The translations under genes were made by a program, and so were the position numbers. A DNA stretch of 43,340 bases from Neobacillus kokaensis (GTDB lineage: Bacteria > Bacillota > Bacilli > Bacillales > Cytobacillaceae). The notes under the pieces were generated by a model that was not told the DNA's origin, ran no database searches, and saw only the letters and a list, made by a program, of their open reading frames with translations. Shown here piece by piece: positions 31,978 through 39,817 of this stretch. The stretch is from NCBI RefSeq assembly GCF_014656545.1, contig NZ_BNDS01000018.1, forward strand, positions 1 through 43,340, in the 5' to 3' direction. Positions within the stretch are counted from its first letter, which is position 1. Each line of letters starts with the position of its first letter.

Positions 31978-33051
31978 TTAAATAAACTTTTTGGTTACCT
32001 CGATTAGTTTTTCCTGATGCAGTGATATATCGGAAACTTTATCGATATTAGCCGAAGTTCTTCCCTCGTCATTAAATTGAATAAATTTCTGGGCCTGATT
32101 AAACCATAGACGACAGATCCATTTTCGAATACTGTTATCTATTAGAATATTGAAGTAGCTTAAGTTATCGCGGTAACATATCCGTTCTTCTGGGATTGTA
32201 TCTTTGATAAGAAGTTTTACAATGGCGTATCCTTCAATTTCTTCTTCAGTTGTTACGATTTGGGGTTCACCCTTATTATCAATAATGGCTGTTTCCGTAG
32301 CTACAGCAGCTTCTAAACGCCCCTCTTCTTCGGCATTCGTTGTTTTCAATGCCGCTTTTAACTTATCATTTACCAATTCGTTTATAAATTGTTTGAAGGC
32401 TTTTTTAATAATTGGTTCAAATTTTTCTATCGTATTTTTTGTTTTTACACCGTCGTAAATCTGGCTTAACATGTAGCGAACAAAATCTTCTGTAGGGGTT
32501 TCCCATTGGTCGTTAAGAAAATTTTTTAATTTATTTAGATATTTAAGTTCAGAAGCAGTATTAAATATTTTTTCCAAATCGAAACTATTTTTCTTGAACT
32601 TTGCGAGCTCTTGGATAGCGGTATCCTTTAAATCTAGAATATTAAATTCGAAAAAGGGGGCTGTATCCATTTTATTTTGCTCTTCTAAATCAGTGTAAAA
32701 TCTGTAGAGTATACCATTGGTTAAAATAGCAAATTTAGCTGGTGTTGTCCCAAAATACCTAAAAAGTTGGGAGTCGTGGTTTTGAAGTTTCTCATTAATC
32801 GATTTTGCCTCAATAAGGATTACAGGCATTCCATTACTCATAATGGCGTAATCAACCTTTTCACCTTTTTTAATACCTACATCTGCGACAAACTCAGGTG
32901 TAAATTCTTCAGGATTGAAAATGTCATAACCTAGAATTTGAAAGAATGGCATAATAATAGCTGTTTTTGTGGCCTCTTCTGTTGCAACTGAATTTTGTAG
33001 CTTTTCTACTCGGTTTGATAAGGTTTTAATCTGTTCTTGGAAATTATCCAT
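31978..33051 (-). CDS. HsdR N-terminal-type nuclease domain protein
   Basis: 357-residue protein. A short coiled coil (residues 1-25) precedes a type I restriction enzyme R-like nuclease domain of the PD-(D/E)xK fold: MPFFQILGYDIFNPEEFTPE, then KVDYAI (Asp67) and VILIEAKS (Glu81, Lys83), then QLFRYFGTTPAKFAILTNG. All catalytic residues are present. There is no helicase, methylase or specificity subunit nearby, so it is not a full type I system. The C-terminal region (250-357) is mixed alpha/beta and unrecognised. ATG 33051 has AGGAGG 7 bases upstream. Similar orphan proteins occur in defence islands and phages. DNA cleavage is inferred. Confidence 0.88.
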   Translation of the reverse strand: MDNFQEQIKTLSNRVEKLQNSVATEEATKTAIIMPFFQILGYDIFNPEEFTPEFVADVGIKKGEKVDYAIMSNGMPVILIEAKSINEKLQNHDSQLFRYFGTTPAKFAILTNGILYRFYTDLEEQNKMDTAPFFEFNILDLKDTAIQELAKFKKNSFDLEKIFNTASELKYLNKLKNFLNDQWETPTEDFVRYMLSQIYDGVKTKNTIEKFEPIIKKAFKQFINELVNDKLKAALKTTNAEEEGRLEAAVATETAIIDNKGEPQIVTTEEEIEGYAIVKLLIKDTIPEERICYRDNLSYFNILIDNSIRKWICRLWFNQAQKFIQFNDEGRTSANIDKVSDISLHQEKLIEVTKKFI

Positions 33052-33301
33052 TTAACATCCTCCTTGTATTTGAACCGATCAAAATATGTAGAAAAATATG
33101 TAAGCGGTTTAATTGATTTGATATTAACATATTTTTATAAAGGAAATTAGGTAATTATGCTTAATGTCATGTAAATTTCGGAAATTCTTAAAAGAATCCT
33201 TTAATGGGATAAGAGGGTCATTTTTTCGATTCCTTGGCTAATATCTCTAGAAAACTTTTAAAAAATGGGGAGTTCAATATGTAGAAGCTTGGCTCTACTA
33301 G
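33052..33301. other. Gene-free stretch
   Basis: AT-rich upstream region of the minus-strand nuclease gene. No supported feature besides its ribosome site. Confidence 0.4.
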
Positions 33302-33532
33302 TCTTTCATAAGAGACTTATCTGTCAGCCCACTTTTATTTTTAAGCGCAGGTGTTTGGTGGATAGTCAAAGGAATAGATATACATAGAAAATCAGAAAAC
33401 AAATCCAGCGGATATATTGAAATTGGATTAGGGGGTTTTTTGTGTTGTTGTTGCATTTATTTAGTTAAACGTGTAAATAGCCCCTCAAAAAAAGTGGGTG
33501 TCTTTCTAATTTATTTTTCAATCAGATTGTAA
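33302..33532 (+). pseudogene. Decayed small membrane protein
   Basis: An open frame reads LSVSPLLFLSAGVWWIVKGI, then a basic loop, then GLGGFLCCCCIYLVKRV, then VGVFLIYFSIRL before TAA 33530. It shows two or three hydrophobic segments but has no start codon, and an in-frame TAG lies just upstream. Probably the remains of a small membrane protein gene. Confidence 0.3.
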
Positions 33533-33744
33533 CGATAACAGGTTCAGAGGGCGCCATAATATCAGAACATACACTTCGAGCAAGCATCCTAATCAAATCT
33601 ACCCAATCATATAATCCTGCCGAATTCATCAAAATGATCTCATGGAGCGGATTTGTTTGCCCTGAGCAATACCAGAGATTACACATAGATTTCTTCAGAG
33701 ATTTACTACATACAAACTCAAAACCTTTTCTTGCTTCCCATTAG
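33481..33744 (+). pseudogene. Decayed reading frame without a start
   Basis: A frame overlapping the previous fragment contains SEGAIISEHTLRASILIKST then PAEFIKMISWSGFVCPEQYQ and ends at TAG 33742. It is clearly protein-like, but unrecognised and without a start or ribosome site. Confidence 0.3.
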
Positions 33745-33812
33745 CCTAAAAAAATTTTTTTCTACCCTGTCCTTTTATGCCATTACTGCCTATATAAACA
33801 TTGAAAGCAGGT

Positions 33813-33861
33813 TAACCCGATGGTTAGGTTAGGCAGGAGGATAGAACGGGTTATTTTTTTT
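33813..33861 (+). terminator. Hairpin with T-run upstream of the replication-protein gene
   Basis: TAACCCG at 33813-33819 pairs with CGGGTTA at 33847-33853, then TTTTTTTT. It sits 27 bases before the next start codon, so it may act as a leader attenuator or end an upstream transcript. Confidence 0.5.
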
Positions 33862-33887
33862 AGTGAAAAATAGGAGGCAGGATGTAA

Positions 33888-34649
33888 ATGAGTACATTAG
33901 TTGTAAATGAGAGTCCGGTAATGGTCATTCCGTCGTTGGCAGTAAAGCTTGGATTAAATGAGGCGATTGTGCTCCAGCAGATTCATTATTGGCTGGTACG
34001 GAGCAAGCATGTGATTGAGGGGAAAAGATGGGTATATAATACATACCATGACTGGCAGAAGCAGCTCCCGTTTTGGTCAGAGAGTACGATAAAGCGGACG
34101 ATTCGCTCCTTGGAGAGTCTTGGATATTTACAATCGGGAAATTGGAATCGGCTTAAGCTGGATAAGACAAAGTGGTATACGATTAATTACGACAAGCTGC
34201 CAGAACTTGAAGCGCCTATGGTGGAAGAAGATCAGCCTATGGATGAAGCATCTTCGGAGCAAACGGACCAATCTAATATGGCCGAAGATGATTGTGCGAT
34301 ACAAGGAAATTTGGAAGAAGCTGTAGACAGATATCCTGAGAGTGGGCATCAGAATCCATCCATCCCGTATTTAGAGATTATTCAATATTTGAATGAGAGG
34401 GCGAAGTCGGCCTTTAAAGCGGATAATAGAAAAACGAAGAACCTGATTCGAGCGAGGTGGAAAGAAGGCTTTCGTTTGGCAGATTTTAAGAGAGTCATTG
34501 ATTTAAAAACCGCTGAGTGGCTAAGGGACCCGATGTTTGCCCAATATTTGCGGCCGAAGACGTTGTTTGGGACCAATTTTGAGTCTTATTTAAATCAAAA
34601 ATGGTCCAGTAAACGGCTCCTCGAGGAAGATTTTAATCTTGATGATTGA
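33888..34649 (+). CDS. Phage-type replication protein with conserved C-terminal domain
   Basis: 253-residue protein. The N-terminal part (1-95) is a winged helix of phage replisome organisers: SLAVKLGLNEAIVLQQIHYW then WQKQLPFWSESTIKRTIRSL. A linker rich in acidic residues follows. Residues 165-245 match the conserved phage C-terminal domain (Phg_2220_C type): ILNERAKSAFKA-like LNERAKSAFKADNRKTKNLI, and LRPKTLFGTNFESYLNQKW. In phages such proteins load the helicase at the origin. AGGAGGCAGG lies before ATG 33888. No other phage genes are present, so this is either a prophage remnant or a domesticated copy. Confidence 0.85.
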   Translation: MSTLVVNESPVMVIPSLAVKLGLNEAIVLQQIHYWLVRSKHVIEGKRWVYNTYHDWQKQLPFWSESTIKRTIRSLESLGYLQSGNWNRLKLDKTKWYTINYDKLPELEAPMVEEDQPMDEASSEQTDQSNMAEDDCAIQGNLEEAVDRYPESGHQNPSIPYLEIIQYLNERAKSAFKADNRKTKNLIRARWKEGFRLADFKRVIDLKTAEWLRDPMFAQYLRPKTLFGTNFESYLNQKWSSKRLLEEDFNLDD

Positions 34650-34918
34650 ATGAATTTTTGAGGAGATAATTAACCTGGAATAATGTGAGGATGTCTTTGT
34701 ATAGTGCGCGTGATTTGATTTTTTCCATGAGATCGCGCTCTATGAGCTTTTTATATTTTTGGGAAAATATTGTCGATACTCGTAAAAGATTTCCCAGAAA
34801 ATAATCTATCCTTCAACAAAAAGAGATTGATTTTTCAAAAAATTATTTACACACTCATCATGAAATGTTCTTACACCTATAAGGTATTTTGTTTTTATTT
34901 CAGTTAGTGGAACTTCAG
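34650..34918. other. Stretch after the replication-protein gene
   Basis: A 37-codon frame (34691-34804, ending RKRFPRK) follows GAGG with poor spacing and is not convincing. A weak hairpin (GCGCG/CGCGC) lies near 34708-34741. No clear terminator. Confidence 0.3.
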
Positions 34919-35038
34919 TTAAACATTTTCATCCTCCGTGATTTGTTCTTCTGTCGGTTCCCCGTATAGCTGGTTGATTTCCTTAACTAGTTCATCTAAA
35001 AATTCATCAGATATGATGGGATTTCTTTCCTTGTGCAT
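34919..35038 (-). CDS. Small acidic protein (39 residues)
   Basis: 39-residue frame from ATG 35038 with a very strong ribosome site (AAAGGAGGAAGAG). It reads MHKERNPIISDEFLDELVKE, INQLYGEPTEEQITEDENV. It is acidic with one amphipathic helix. The strength of the ribosome site and codon pattern support a real gene. Family unknown. It is divergent from the kimA riboswitch transcript. Confidence 0.6.
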   Translation of the reverse strand: MHKERNPIISDEFLDELVKEINQLYGEPTEEQITEDENV

Positions 35039-35131
35039 GTCTCTTCCTCCTTTGGCTTCAAACTAAATGATTATGTAACAGACATTACTAACTTTTCCTT
35101 TTTCCTACACTTTAATCATTTAAAAAATTTA

Positions 35132-35160
35132 TTTACAATTGCTAAGCATAGGAGTAATAT
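35132..35160 (+). promoter_or_regulatory. Promoter of the kimA transcript
   Basis: TTTACA at 35132-35137 and TAATAT at 35155-35160, with a 17-base spacer, followed closely by the riboswitch. Confidence 0.6.
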
Positions 35161-35177
35161 AATCACAGTTTCAAATT

Positions 35178-35316
35178 TCTAAATCGCTGAAACCAATAGG
35201 TACGGGGGAACCATTTTGTGGGTTGTTACTGACCCAGGGGTGAATCCTTTTATGGTAGGGCTACTCAAAGGCCCGAATCCGACAGCTAACCTCGTAAGCG
35301 TTATATTGAGAAGGAA
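35178..35316 (+). promoter_or_regulatory. c-di-AMP riboswitch (ydaO/yuaA class)
   Basis: Class-specific blocks appear in order: AAATCGCTGAAACC, ACGGGGGAACCA, GGGGTGAATCC, TAGGGCTAC, GGCCCGAATCCGACAGCTAA, and CCTCGTAAGCG closing with AATCGCT. High c-di-AMP should favour the terminator at 35346 and stop kimA expression when potassium is plentiful. Confidence 0.93.
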
Positions 35317-35345
35317 GGTGGAGCTTGTGACATTCGTAACGTGAT

Positions 35346-35388
35346 GTGTCTACAGGTCTATTTCAGATGACTTGTGGGCACTTTTTTT
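35346..35388 (+). terminator. Terminator controlled by the c-di-AMP riboswitch
   Basis: GTGTCTACAGGTC at 35346-35358 pairs with GACTTGTGGGCAC at 35369-35381 (13 pairs including wobbles), then seven T. It is the expression platform of the riboswitch. Confidence 0.88.
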
Positions 35389-35478
35389 ATTTATACAAAT
35401 TTTTCTCCCTTATGAGAATTTATCTTGGATAAGGGAACAACTAACATATTGATACACTTTCTTGGCGGTGACTAATAA

Positions 35479-37305
35479 ATGTTTTCATCTATAAAAAGGC
35501 TTTTAATTGGGCGGCCTTTAAAATCCCATGAATTGGGAGAACAGAAACTTAATAAAACGAAAGCATTGGCCATCCTTTCGTCTGATGCTCTATCATCTGT
35601 GGCATATGGTCCTGAACAAATTTTGATTGTATTAATTACAGTCAGTTCAGCAGCATTTTGGTACTCCATACCTATAGCGGTTGGTATACTCATTCTTTTA
35701 ACAGCCCTTATATTGTCTTATCGGCAAATCATCTATGCTTACCCTCATGGGGGCGGTGCTTATGTCGTTTCAAAAAGTAATTTAGGTGAAAACGCAGGTT
35801 TGGTAGCTGGGGGCTCCCTATTAGTAGACTATATCCTAACTGTTGCCGTGAGTGTGTCTTCCGGGACCGATGCGATTACATCTGCTTTTCCCGCTTTACA
35901 TGGCTATAATGTGGAAATTGCCATTACATTTGTCATTTTTATCACCATTTTGAATTTAAGGGGAGTGACGGAGTCTGCTTCCGTTTTATCTTACCCCGTT
36001 TACTTATTCGTTTTGGCATTATTTATCTTAATTGCGGTAGGGATATATAAGATTGCAACGGGCGGGGTTTCTCCGCAATTACATACCCCAATTGGTACAC
36101 CAGTGACAGGGATTAGTTTGTTTATCCTTTTACGGGCATTTGCTTCAGGAAGTTCCGCTTTAACAGGGGTTGAGGCCATCTCAAATGCCATCCCGAATTT
36201 TAAAGACCCTGCTCCGAAAAATGCAGCGAAAACATTAATGGCAATGGGCGGACTGCTTGCCATCCTGTTTTCAGGAATTGTATTTTTAGCCTATTACTAT
36301 GGAATTTCTCCAAGTGAAAAGGTAACGGTGGTTTCGCAAATTGCTGAAGAAACCTTCGGGCGGAATTTTGTTTATTTCTTTATTCAAGGAACGACAGCAT
36401 TGATCTTAATCCTTGCTGCGAACACTGGATATTCCGCTTTCCCGCTGCTGGCAGTTAATCTTGCGAAGGATAAGTTTATTCCAAGAATGTTTTTAATTAG
36501 AGGGGACAGATTAGGCTATTCAAATGGCATCATCATCCTGGGAATTGCCTCTATCCTGCTAATCATTGCGTTTCATGCAACAACAGAGCATCTGATCCCG
36601 CTGTACGCAATTGGCGTCTTTCTGCCATTTACGTTGTCTCAGTCAGGCATGATGGTAAAATGGCTGCGGGAGAAGCCTAAAGGGTGGGTGCCTAAATTTA
36701 TTGCTAATACAACGGGTGCCGTAATTAGCTTTACTGTTACATTGATTTTCTTGATAACAAAGTTTTCACAGGTTTGGCCAATCTTAATCTTTCTACCGAT
36801 CATTGTCTACCTCTTTCATCGAATTAGAAAGCATTATAAAGCTGTTGGAGACCAGCTTAGCCTTAAAACGTGTGAACGGCCTGTCGCGATCGAGGGGAAT
36901 GTGATGATCGTGCCTGTTGCAGGTATGACTCATGTCGTCGAGAATACCTTAAATTATGTGAAATCTCTATCGCCTGATCAAATTATTGCCGTATATGTTG
37001 CATTTGATAGAGAAGCTGAGAAGCAGTTCGAAGAGAAATGGAAGAAGTGGCAGCCTGACATAAGACTGGTGACACTATACTCTTATTACCGGAGTATCGT
37101 CAACCCGCTGAGAAAATTTGTCGATACTGTAGAGCATAAAGCCAGCGAAGGGAATTATCGGGTAACAGTTGTCATTCCGCAATTTATACCGAAAAAAGGC
37201 TGGCACAATTTCCTTCACAACCAATCAAGTTTACTCATTCGGACCTTCTTACTTTATAGAAGAAATGTAGTGGTAGCAACAGTACCTTACCATTTGAAAA
37301 AATAA
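35479..37305 (+). CDS. kimA: KimA-type potassium importer
   Basis: 608-residue transporter of the APC/KUP-like fold, equivalent to YdaO/KimA of Bacillus subtilis, a high-affinity potassium importer. About 12 membrane segments (from SSDALSSVAYGPEQILIVLI to IFLPIIVYLF) are followed by a cytosolic domain of about 150 residues (IVPVAGMTHVVENTLNYVKS onward) of the USP-like type. The identity rests on the length, the opening SIKRLLIGRPLKSHELGEQK and the c-di-AMP riboswitch directly upstream, which is the classic arrangement. ATG 35479 has GGCGGTGA upstream. c-di-AMP should also inhibit the protein itself, by family knowledge. Confidence 0.94.
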   Translation: MFSSIKRLLIGRPLKSHELGEQKLNKTKALAILSSDALSSVAYGPEQILIVLITVSSAAFWYSIPIAVGILILLTALILSYRQIIYAYPHGGGAYVVSKSNLGENAGLVAGGSLLVDYILTVAVSVSSGTDAITSAFPALHGYNVEIAITFVIFITILNLRGVTESASVLSYPVYLFVLALFILIAVGIYKIATGGVSPQLHTPIGTPVTGISLFILLRAFASGSSALTGVEAISNAIPNFKDPAPKNAAKTLMAMGGLLAILFSGIVFLAYYYGISPSEKVTVVSQIAEETFGRNFVYFFIQGTTALILILAANTGYSAFPLLAVNLAKDKFIPRMFLIRGDRLGYSNGIIILGIASILLIIAFHATTEHLIPLYAIGVFLPFTLSQSGMMVKWLREKPKGWVPKFIANTTGAVISFTVTLIFLITKFSQVWPILIFLPIIVYLFHRIRKHYKAVGDQLSLKTCERPVAIEGNVMIVPVAGMTHVVENTLNYVKSLSPDQIIAVYVAFDREAEKQFEEKWKKWQPDIRLVTLYSYYRSIVNPLRKFVDTVEHKASEGNYRVTVVIPQFIPKKGWHNFLHNQSSLLIRTFLLYRRNVVVATVPYHLKK

Positions 37306-37336
37306 GAAGAGGGGGCAATAAAGCTGCCCCTTCTTT
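37304..37336 (+). terminator. Terminator after kimA
   Basis: AAGAAGAGGGGGCA pairs with TGCCCCTTCTT (one bulge), overlapping the stop codon, followed by TTGAAATTG. Confidence 0.75.
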
Positions 37337-37345
37337 GAAATTGTG

Positions 37346-37376
37346 GCGATTGTTCCAGTGGAACAGTCGCTTTCTT
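37346..37376 (+). terminator. Second hairpin after kimA
   Basis: GCGATTGTTCC at 37346-37356 pairs with GGAACAGTCGC at 37360-37370 (one G-T), then TTTCTT. A back-up terminator that protects the resistance locus from read-through. Confidence 0.7.
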
Positions 37377-37471
37377 ATTAATGTAGTTTAGTCAAATCCA
37401 TCCTCAGCACACCAGGGGGATTATTTACCATAGGCTAGAGTCACAAACAACTTTATGTATTTGGATCGTAC

Positions 37472-37480
37472 TGCTATAAT
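37472..37480 (+). promoter_or_regulatory. Extended -10 promoter of blaI-blaR1
   Basis: TGCTATAAT is a consensus extended -10. The BlaI operator directly downstream would cover the start site. Confidence 0.6.
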
Positions 37481-37483
37481 AAA

Positions 37484-37499
37484 TACTACAGTTGTAAAA
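37484..37499. promoter_or_regulatory. BlaI-type operator in front of blaI
   Basis: TACTACAGTTGTAAAA resembles the BlaI/MecI operator TACTACAnnTGTAGTA with two changes in the right half. It would give autoregulation of the blaI-blaR1 operon, perhaps with weaker binding. Confidence 0.75.
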
Positions 37500-37514
37500 G
37501 TTAGGAGGGGTATC

Positions 37515-37901
37515 ATGAAGGAGATGCCGCAAATATCAGAAGCAGAATATGAAGTAATGAAGGTAATCTGGGACTATGAGCCGATTTCGACACCTGATGT
37601 AGTGGAGAAATTATCAAATAAGATTGATTGGAAGCCAAACACCATTCATACTATGCTAGCGCGCCTAGTTAAGAAAAAAGCCTTGCACGCAAGAAAGGAT
37701 GGCCGAGTGTATATTTATACTTCACTGGTAGAAAAGCACGAATTTGTTGAGCAAAAAAGTAAATCCTTTCTGAAGCAGTTTTTCGGCGGCACGATAAATT
37801 CAATGGTATTAAATTTTATTGAAAATGATCAGTTATCGAAGGAAGATATTTCGGAATTACAGAAAATATTATCCATGAGAGAACAGAAAGGGGAAAAATA
37901 A
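37515..37901 (+). CDS. blaI: BlaI/MecI-family repressor
   Basis: 128-residue dimeric repressor. The winged helix covers about residues 5-75 (ISEAEYEVMKVIWDYEPIST, then WKPNTIHTMLARLVKKKALH), and the C-terminal helices mediate dimerisation and carry the site that is cut on induction. The start is ATG 37515 with TTAGGAGGGG upstream; the ATG at 37455 lies before the promoter. It should hold down its own operon, the PBP gene and the beta-lactamase gene through operators at 37484, 39751, 41887 and 41920. Its stop codon overlaps the blaR1 start by one base. Confidence 0.95.
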   Translation: MKEMPQISEAEYEVMKVIWDYEPISTPDVVEKLSNKIDWKPNTIHTMLARLVKKKALHARKDGRVYIYTSLVEKHEFVEQKSKSFLKQFFGGTINSMVLNFIENDQLSKEDISELQKILSMREQKGEK

Positions 37902-39697
37902 TGGATACCATGCTGCTGCGAATATTAGTCAGTACAATTGTGGTATCTCTCCTTATTTTCATCATTCTGTTAATCAAAAAGCTATTAAACCATCATATGA
38001 CAGTTAAGGCACATTATCATATTTGGTATTTACTTTGCATTCCAACCCTAGCTGCCCTTTTACCTTGGAATCATTTTCGCCTTGGGGAAGGAACTTACTA
38101 TTTAAAAAGCTTACTTACTTTTCATAGAGAAGCGCCATCGAAGAGTGAAAGGATGAACGGAGTGAATGCCTCTCAGGTGCCAAATAGCGATATATTACAT
38201 GATTTCGCGGTTTCGGTAAACAAGGCAGCGCCTGATTTCGTCTATCATACATTGATTACAGTTTGGGTTATTGGAGTGGTTCTTTTTGTTGCGACTGCTG
38301 TTTATTCAAACTATCAAATCTATCAAATCAAAAAGTCGGCTGCGGCTATTGATGACCAAAAGCTAAATAAACTATTAGAAGCGTGCAAAGAGATGGTTGG
38401 AGTGAAAAGAAACATCATGCTGCGGGAGACCTCTCTTATTTCCTCACCAATCACGTTTGGAATTTTACGGCCCTTTATTTTTTTACCAAGCAAAACGCGG
38501 GAAGAATTCTCGTTAAATGAATTAAAATACGTGTTTTTGCACGAGTTGCACCATCATAAAAGTAAAGATCTGTTCGTGAATTACATCATGTGGATATTTC
38601 ATATTATTTATTGGTTTAACCCGTTCGTCTGGTATGCTTTCAAAAGGATTCGTATGGATCGGGAATTGGCCTGTGATGCATCTGTTTTAAATCTATTGGA
38701 TGAGAGCGGATATATAGAATATGGGCATACGATCATTCGTTTTGCAGATAAAAAATATAATCGTCCTCTTGAACAATTTGCTCCAGGTATAGGTGGGACA
38801 AAAAATCAAATCAAACTAAGAATCCAGCACATTGCAAACTTCTCTAGAGATTCTCGATTATTGAAATGGAAAAGCAAGGTCATCTGTGCTGTCTTAGGGA
38901 TTATTGTGCTATTCCTTGCGCCAATCACCACTGTTATGGCCAGCATAGATGATGTGTACAGGTTTAGCGGGAAGAATGCGGTCTATGAAGATCTAAGCTC
39001 CTATTTTAAGGGCTACAGGGGAAGCTTTGTTTTATATAATCCCTCTAAAAATCAATATCAAATTTATAATCAAGAGATGAGTGAACAGAGGATTTCTCCT
39101 GATAGTACCTATAAAATATATTCGGCATTATTTGCATTGGAATCCAATGTGATTTCCCCGAATACCAATAAACAGGAGTGGGATGGGGAAATTTATCCCT
39201 TTCAGGAATGGAATCAAAATCAAAATTTATCAACTGCCTTAAGCCGTTCCGTGAATTGGTATTTCCAGAATACCGATCGAGAGGTAGGGAGAAAGCCGCT
39301 GCAAGATTATTTTCACAAGATAAAATACGGGAATGAGGATCTTTCGGGAAATTTGAATAGTTACTGGATGGAATCTTCATTAAAAATATCACCCATTGAA
39401 CAAGTCCAATTATTATACCAATTAGAAGAAAATCAATGGGGTTTTAAAGCGGAAAATATCAAAGCGGTAAAAAAGGCAATTTTAATAGATAAGCAAAAGA
39501 ATGCACGGTTATATGGTAAAACGGGAACCGGTATGATTAATGGAAAGAACGTAAATGGCTGGTTTATTGGCTTTGTTGCTAAAGGTGATGATCGTTTTTA
39601 TTTTGCCATTAATATTCAAAATAAGGATGGTCAAGCCCAAGGAAGTAAAGCAGCGGAGATTGCCAAGCAGATCCTGCATCATAAAAAGATCTATTAA
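37901..39697 (+). CDS. blaR1: BlaR1-type beta-lactam sensor protease
   Basis: 598-residue membrane sensor. The N-terminal part has several membrane segments and an M56-type zinc metalloprotease motif HELHH (His214, Glu215, His218), with the third ligand region DRELACDASVL. The C-terminal extracellular sensor is a class D-like penicillin-binding domain: Ser402-Thr-Tyr-Lys405, SVN, and Lys540-Thr-Gly-Thr. Acylation of Ser402 by a beta-lactam activates the protease and leads to BlaI cleavage. Translation is coupled to blaI (ATAATG overlap), with AAAGGGG 8 bases upstream. All catalytic residues are intact, so the system should be inducible. Confidence 0.95.
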   Translation: MDTMLLRILVSTIVVSLLIFIILLIKKLLNHHMTVKAHYHIWYLLCIPTLAALLPWNHFRLGEGTYYLKSLLTFHREAPSKSERMNGVNASQVPNSDILHDFAVSVNKAAPDFVYHTLITVWVIGVVLFVATAVYSNYQIYQIKKSAAAIDDQKLNKLLEACKEMVGVKRNIMLRETSLISSPITFGILRPFIFLPSKTREEFSLNELKYVFLHELHHHKSKDLFVNYIMWIFHIIYWFNPFVWYAFKRIRMDRELACDASVLNLLDESGYIEYGHTIIRFADKKYNRPLEQFAPGIGGTKNQIKLRIQHIANFSRDSRLLKWKSKVICAVLGIIVLFLAPITTVMASIDDVYRFSGKNAVYEDLSSYFKGYRGSFVLYNPSKNQYQIYNQEMSEQRISPDSTYKIYSALFALESNVISPNTNKQEWDGEIYPFQEWNQNQNLSTALSRSVNWYFQNTDREVGRKPLQDYFHKIKYGNEDLSGNLNSYWMESSLKISPIEQVQLLYQLEENQWGFKAENIKAVKKAILIDKQKNARLYGKTGTGMINGKNVNGWFIGFVAKGDDRFYFAINIQNKDGQAQGSKAAEIAKQILHHKKIY

Positions 39698-39706
39698 TAA
39701 TTAACT

Positions 39707-39740
39707 CCAGAAAGGATTACTCTTCCTTTTTGGGTCTTTC
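39707..39740 (+). terminator. Terminator after blaR1
   Basis: CCAGAAAGGA at 39707-39716 pairs with TCCTTTTTGG at 39724-39733 (one G-T), with a short T-rich tail. It lies just before the PBP operator, so the PBP gene has its own promoter. Confidence 0.6.
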
Positions 39741-39750
39741 TCGGTCTAAA

Positions 39751-39766
39751 TACTACAATTGTAGTA
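39751..39766. promoter_or_regulatory. Perfect BlaI-type operator in front of the PBP gene
   Basis: TACTACAATTGTAGTA is a perfect 16-bp palindrome, extended by AAA on the left and TTT on the right. A TAGTAT within its right half can serve as the -10, so BlaI binding would block the PBP promoter. Confidence 0.88.
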
Positions 39767-39817
39767 TTTTTAACTGCCTTGTACACAAATTACACAGTAT
39801 GAAAGGTCCGATGTGAT

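Noticed and set aside
31978..33051. Complete type I restriction-modification system
   Set aside because: Only an R-subunit-like N-terminal nuclease domain is present. No helicase motor in this protein and no HsdM or HsdS gene nearby.
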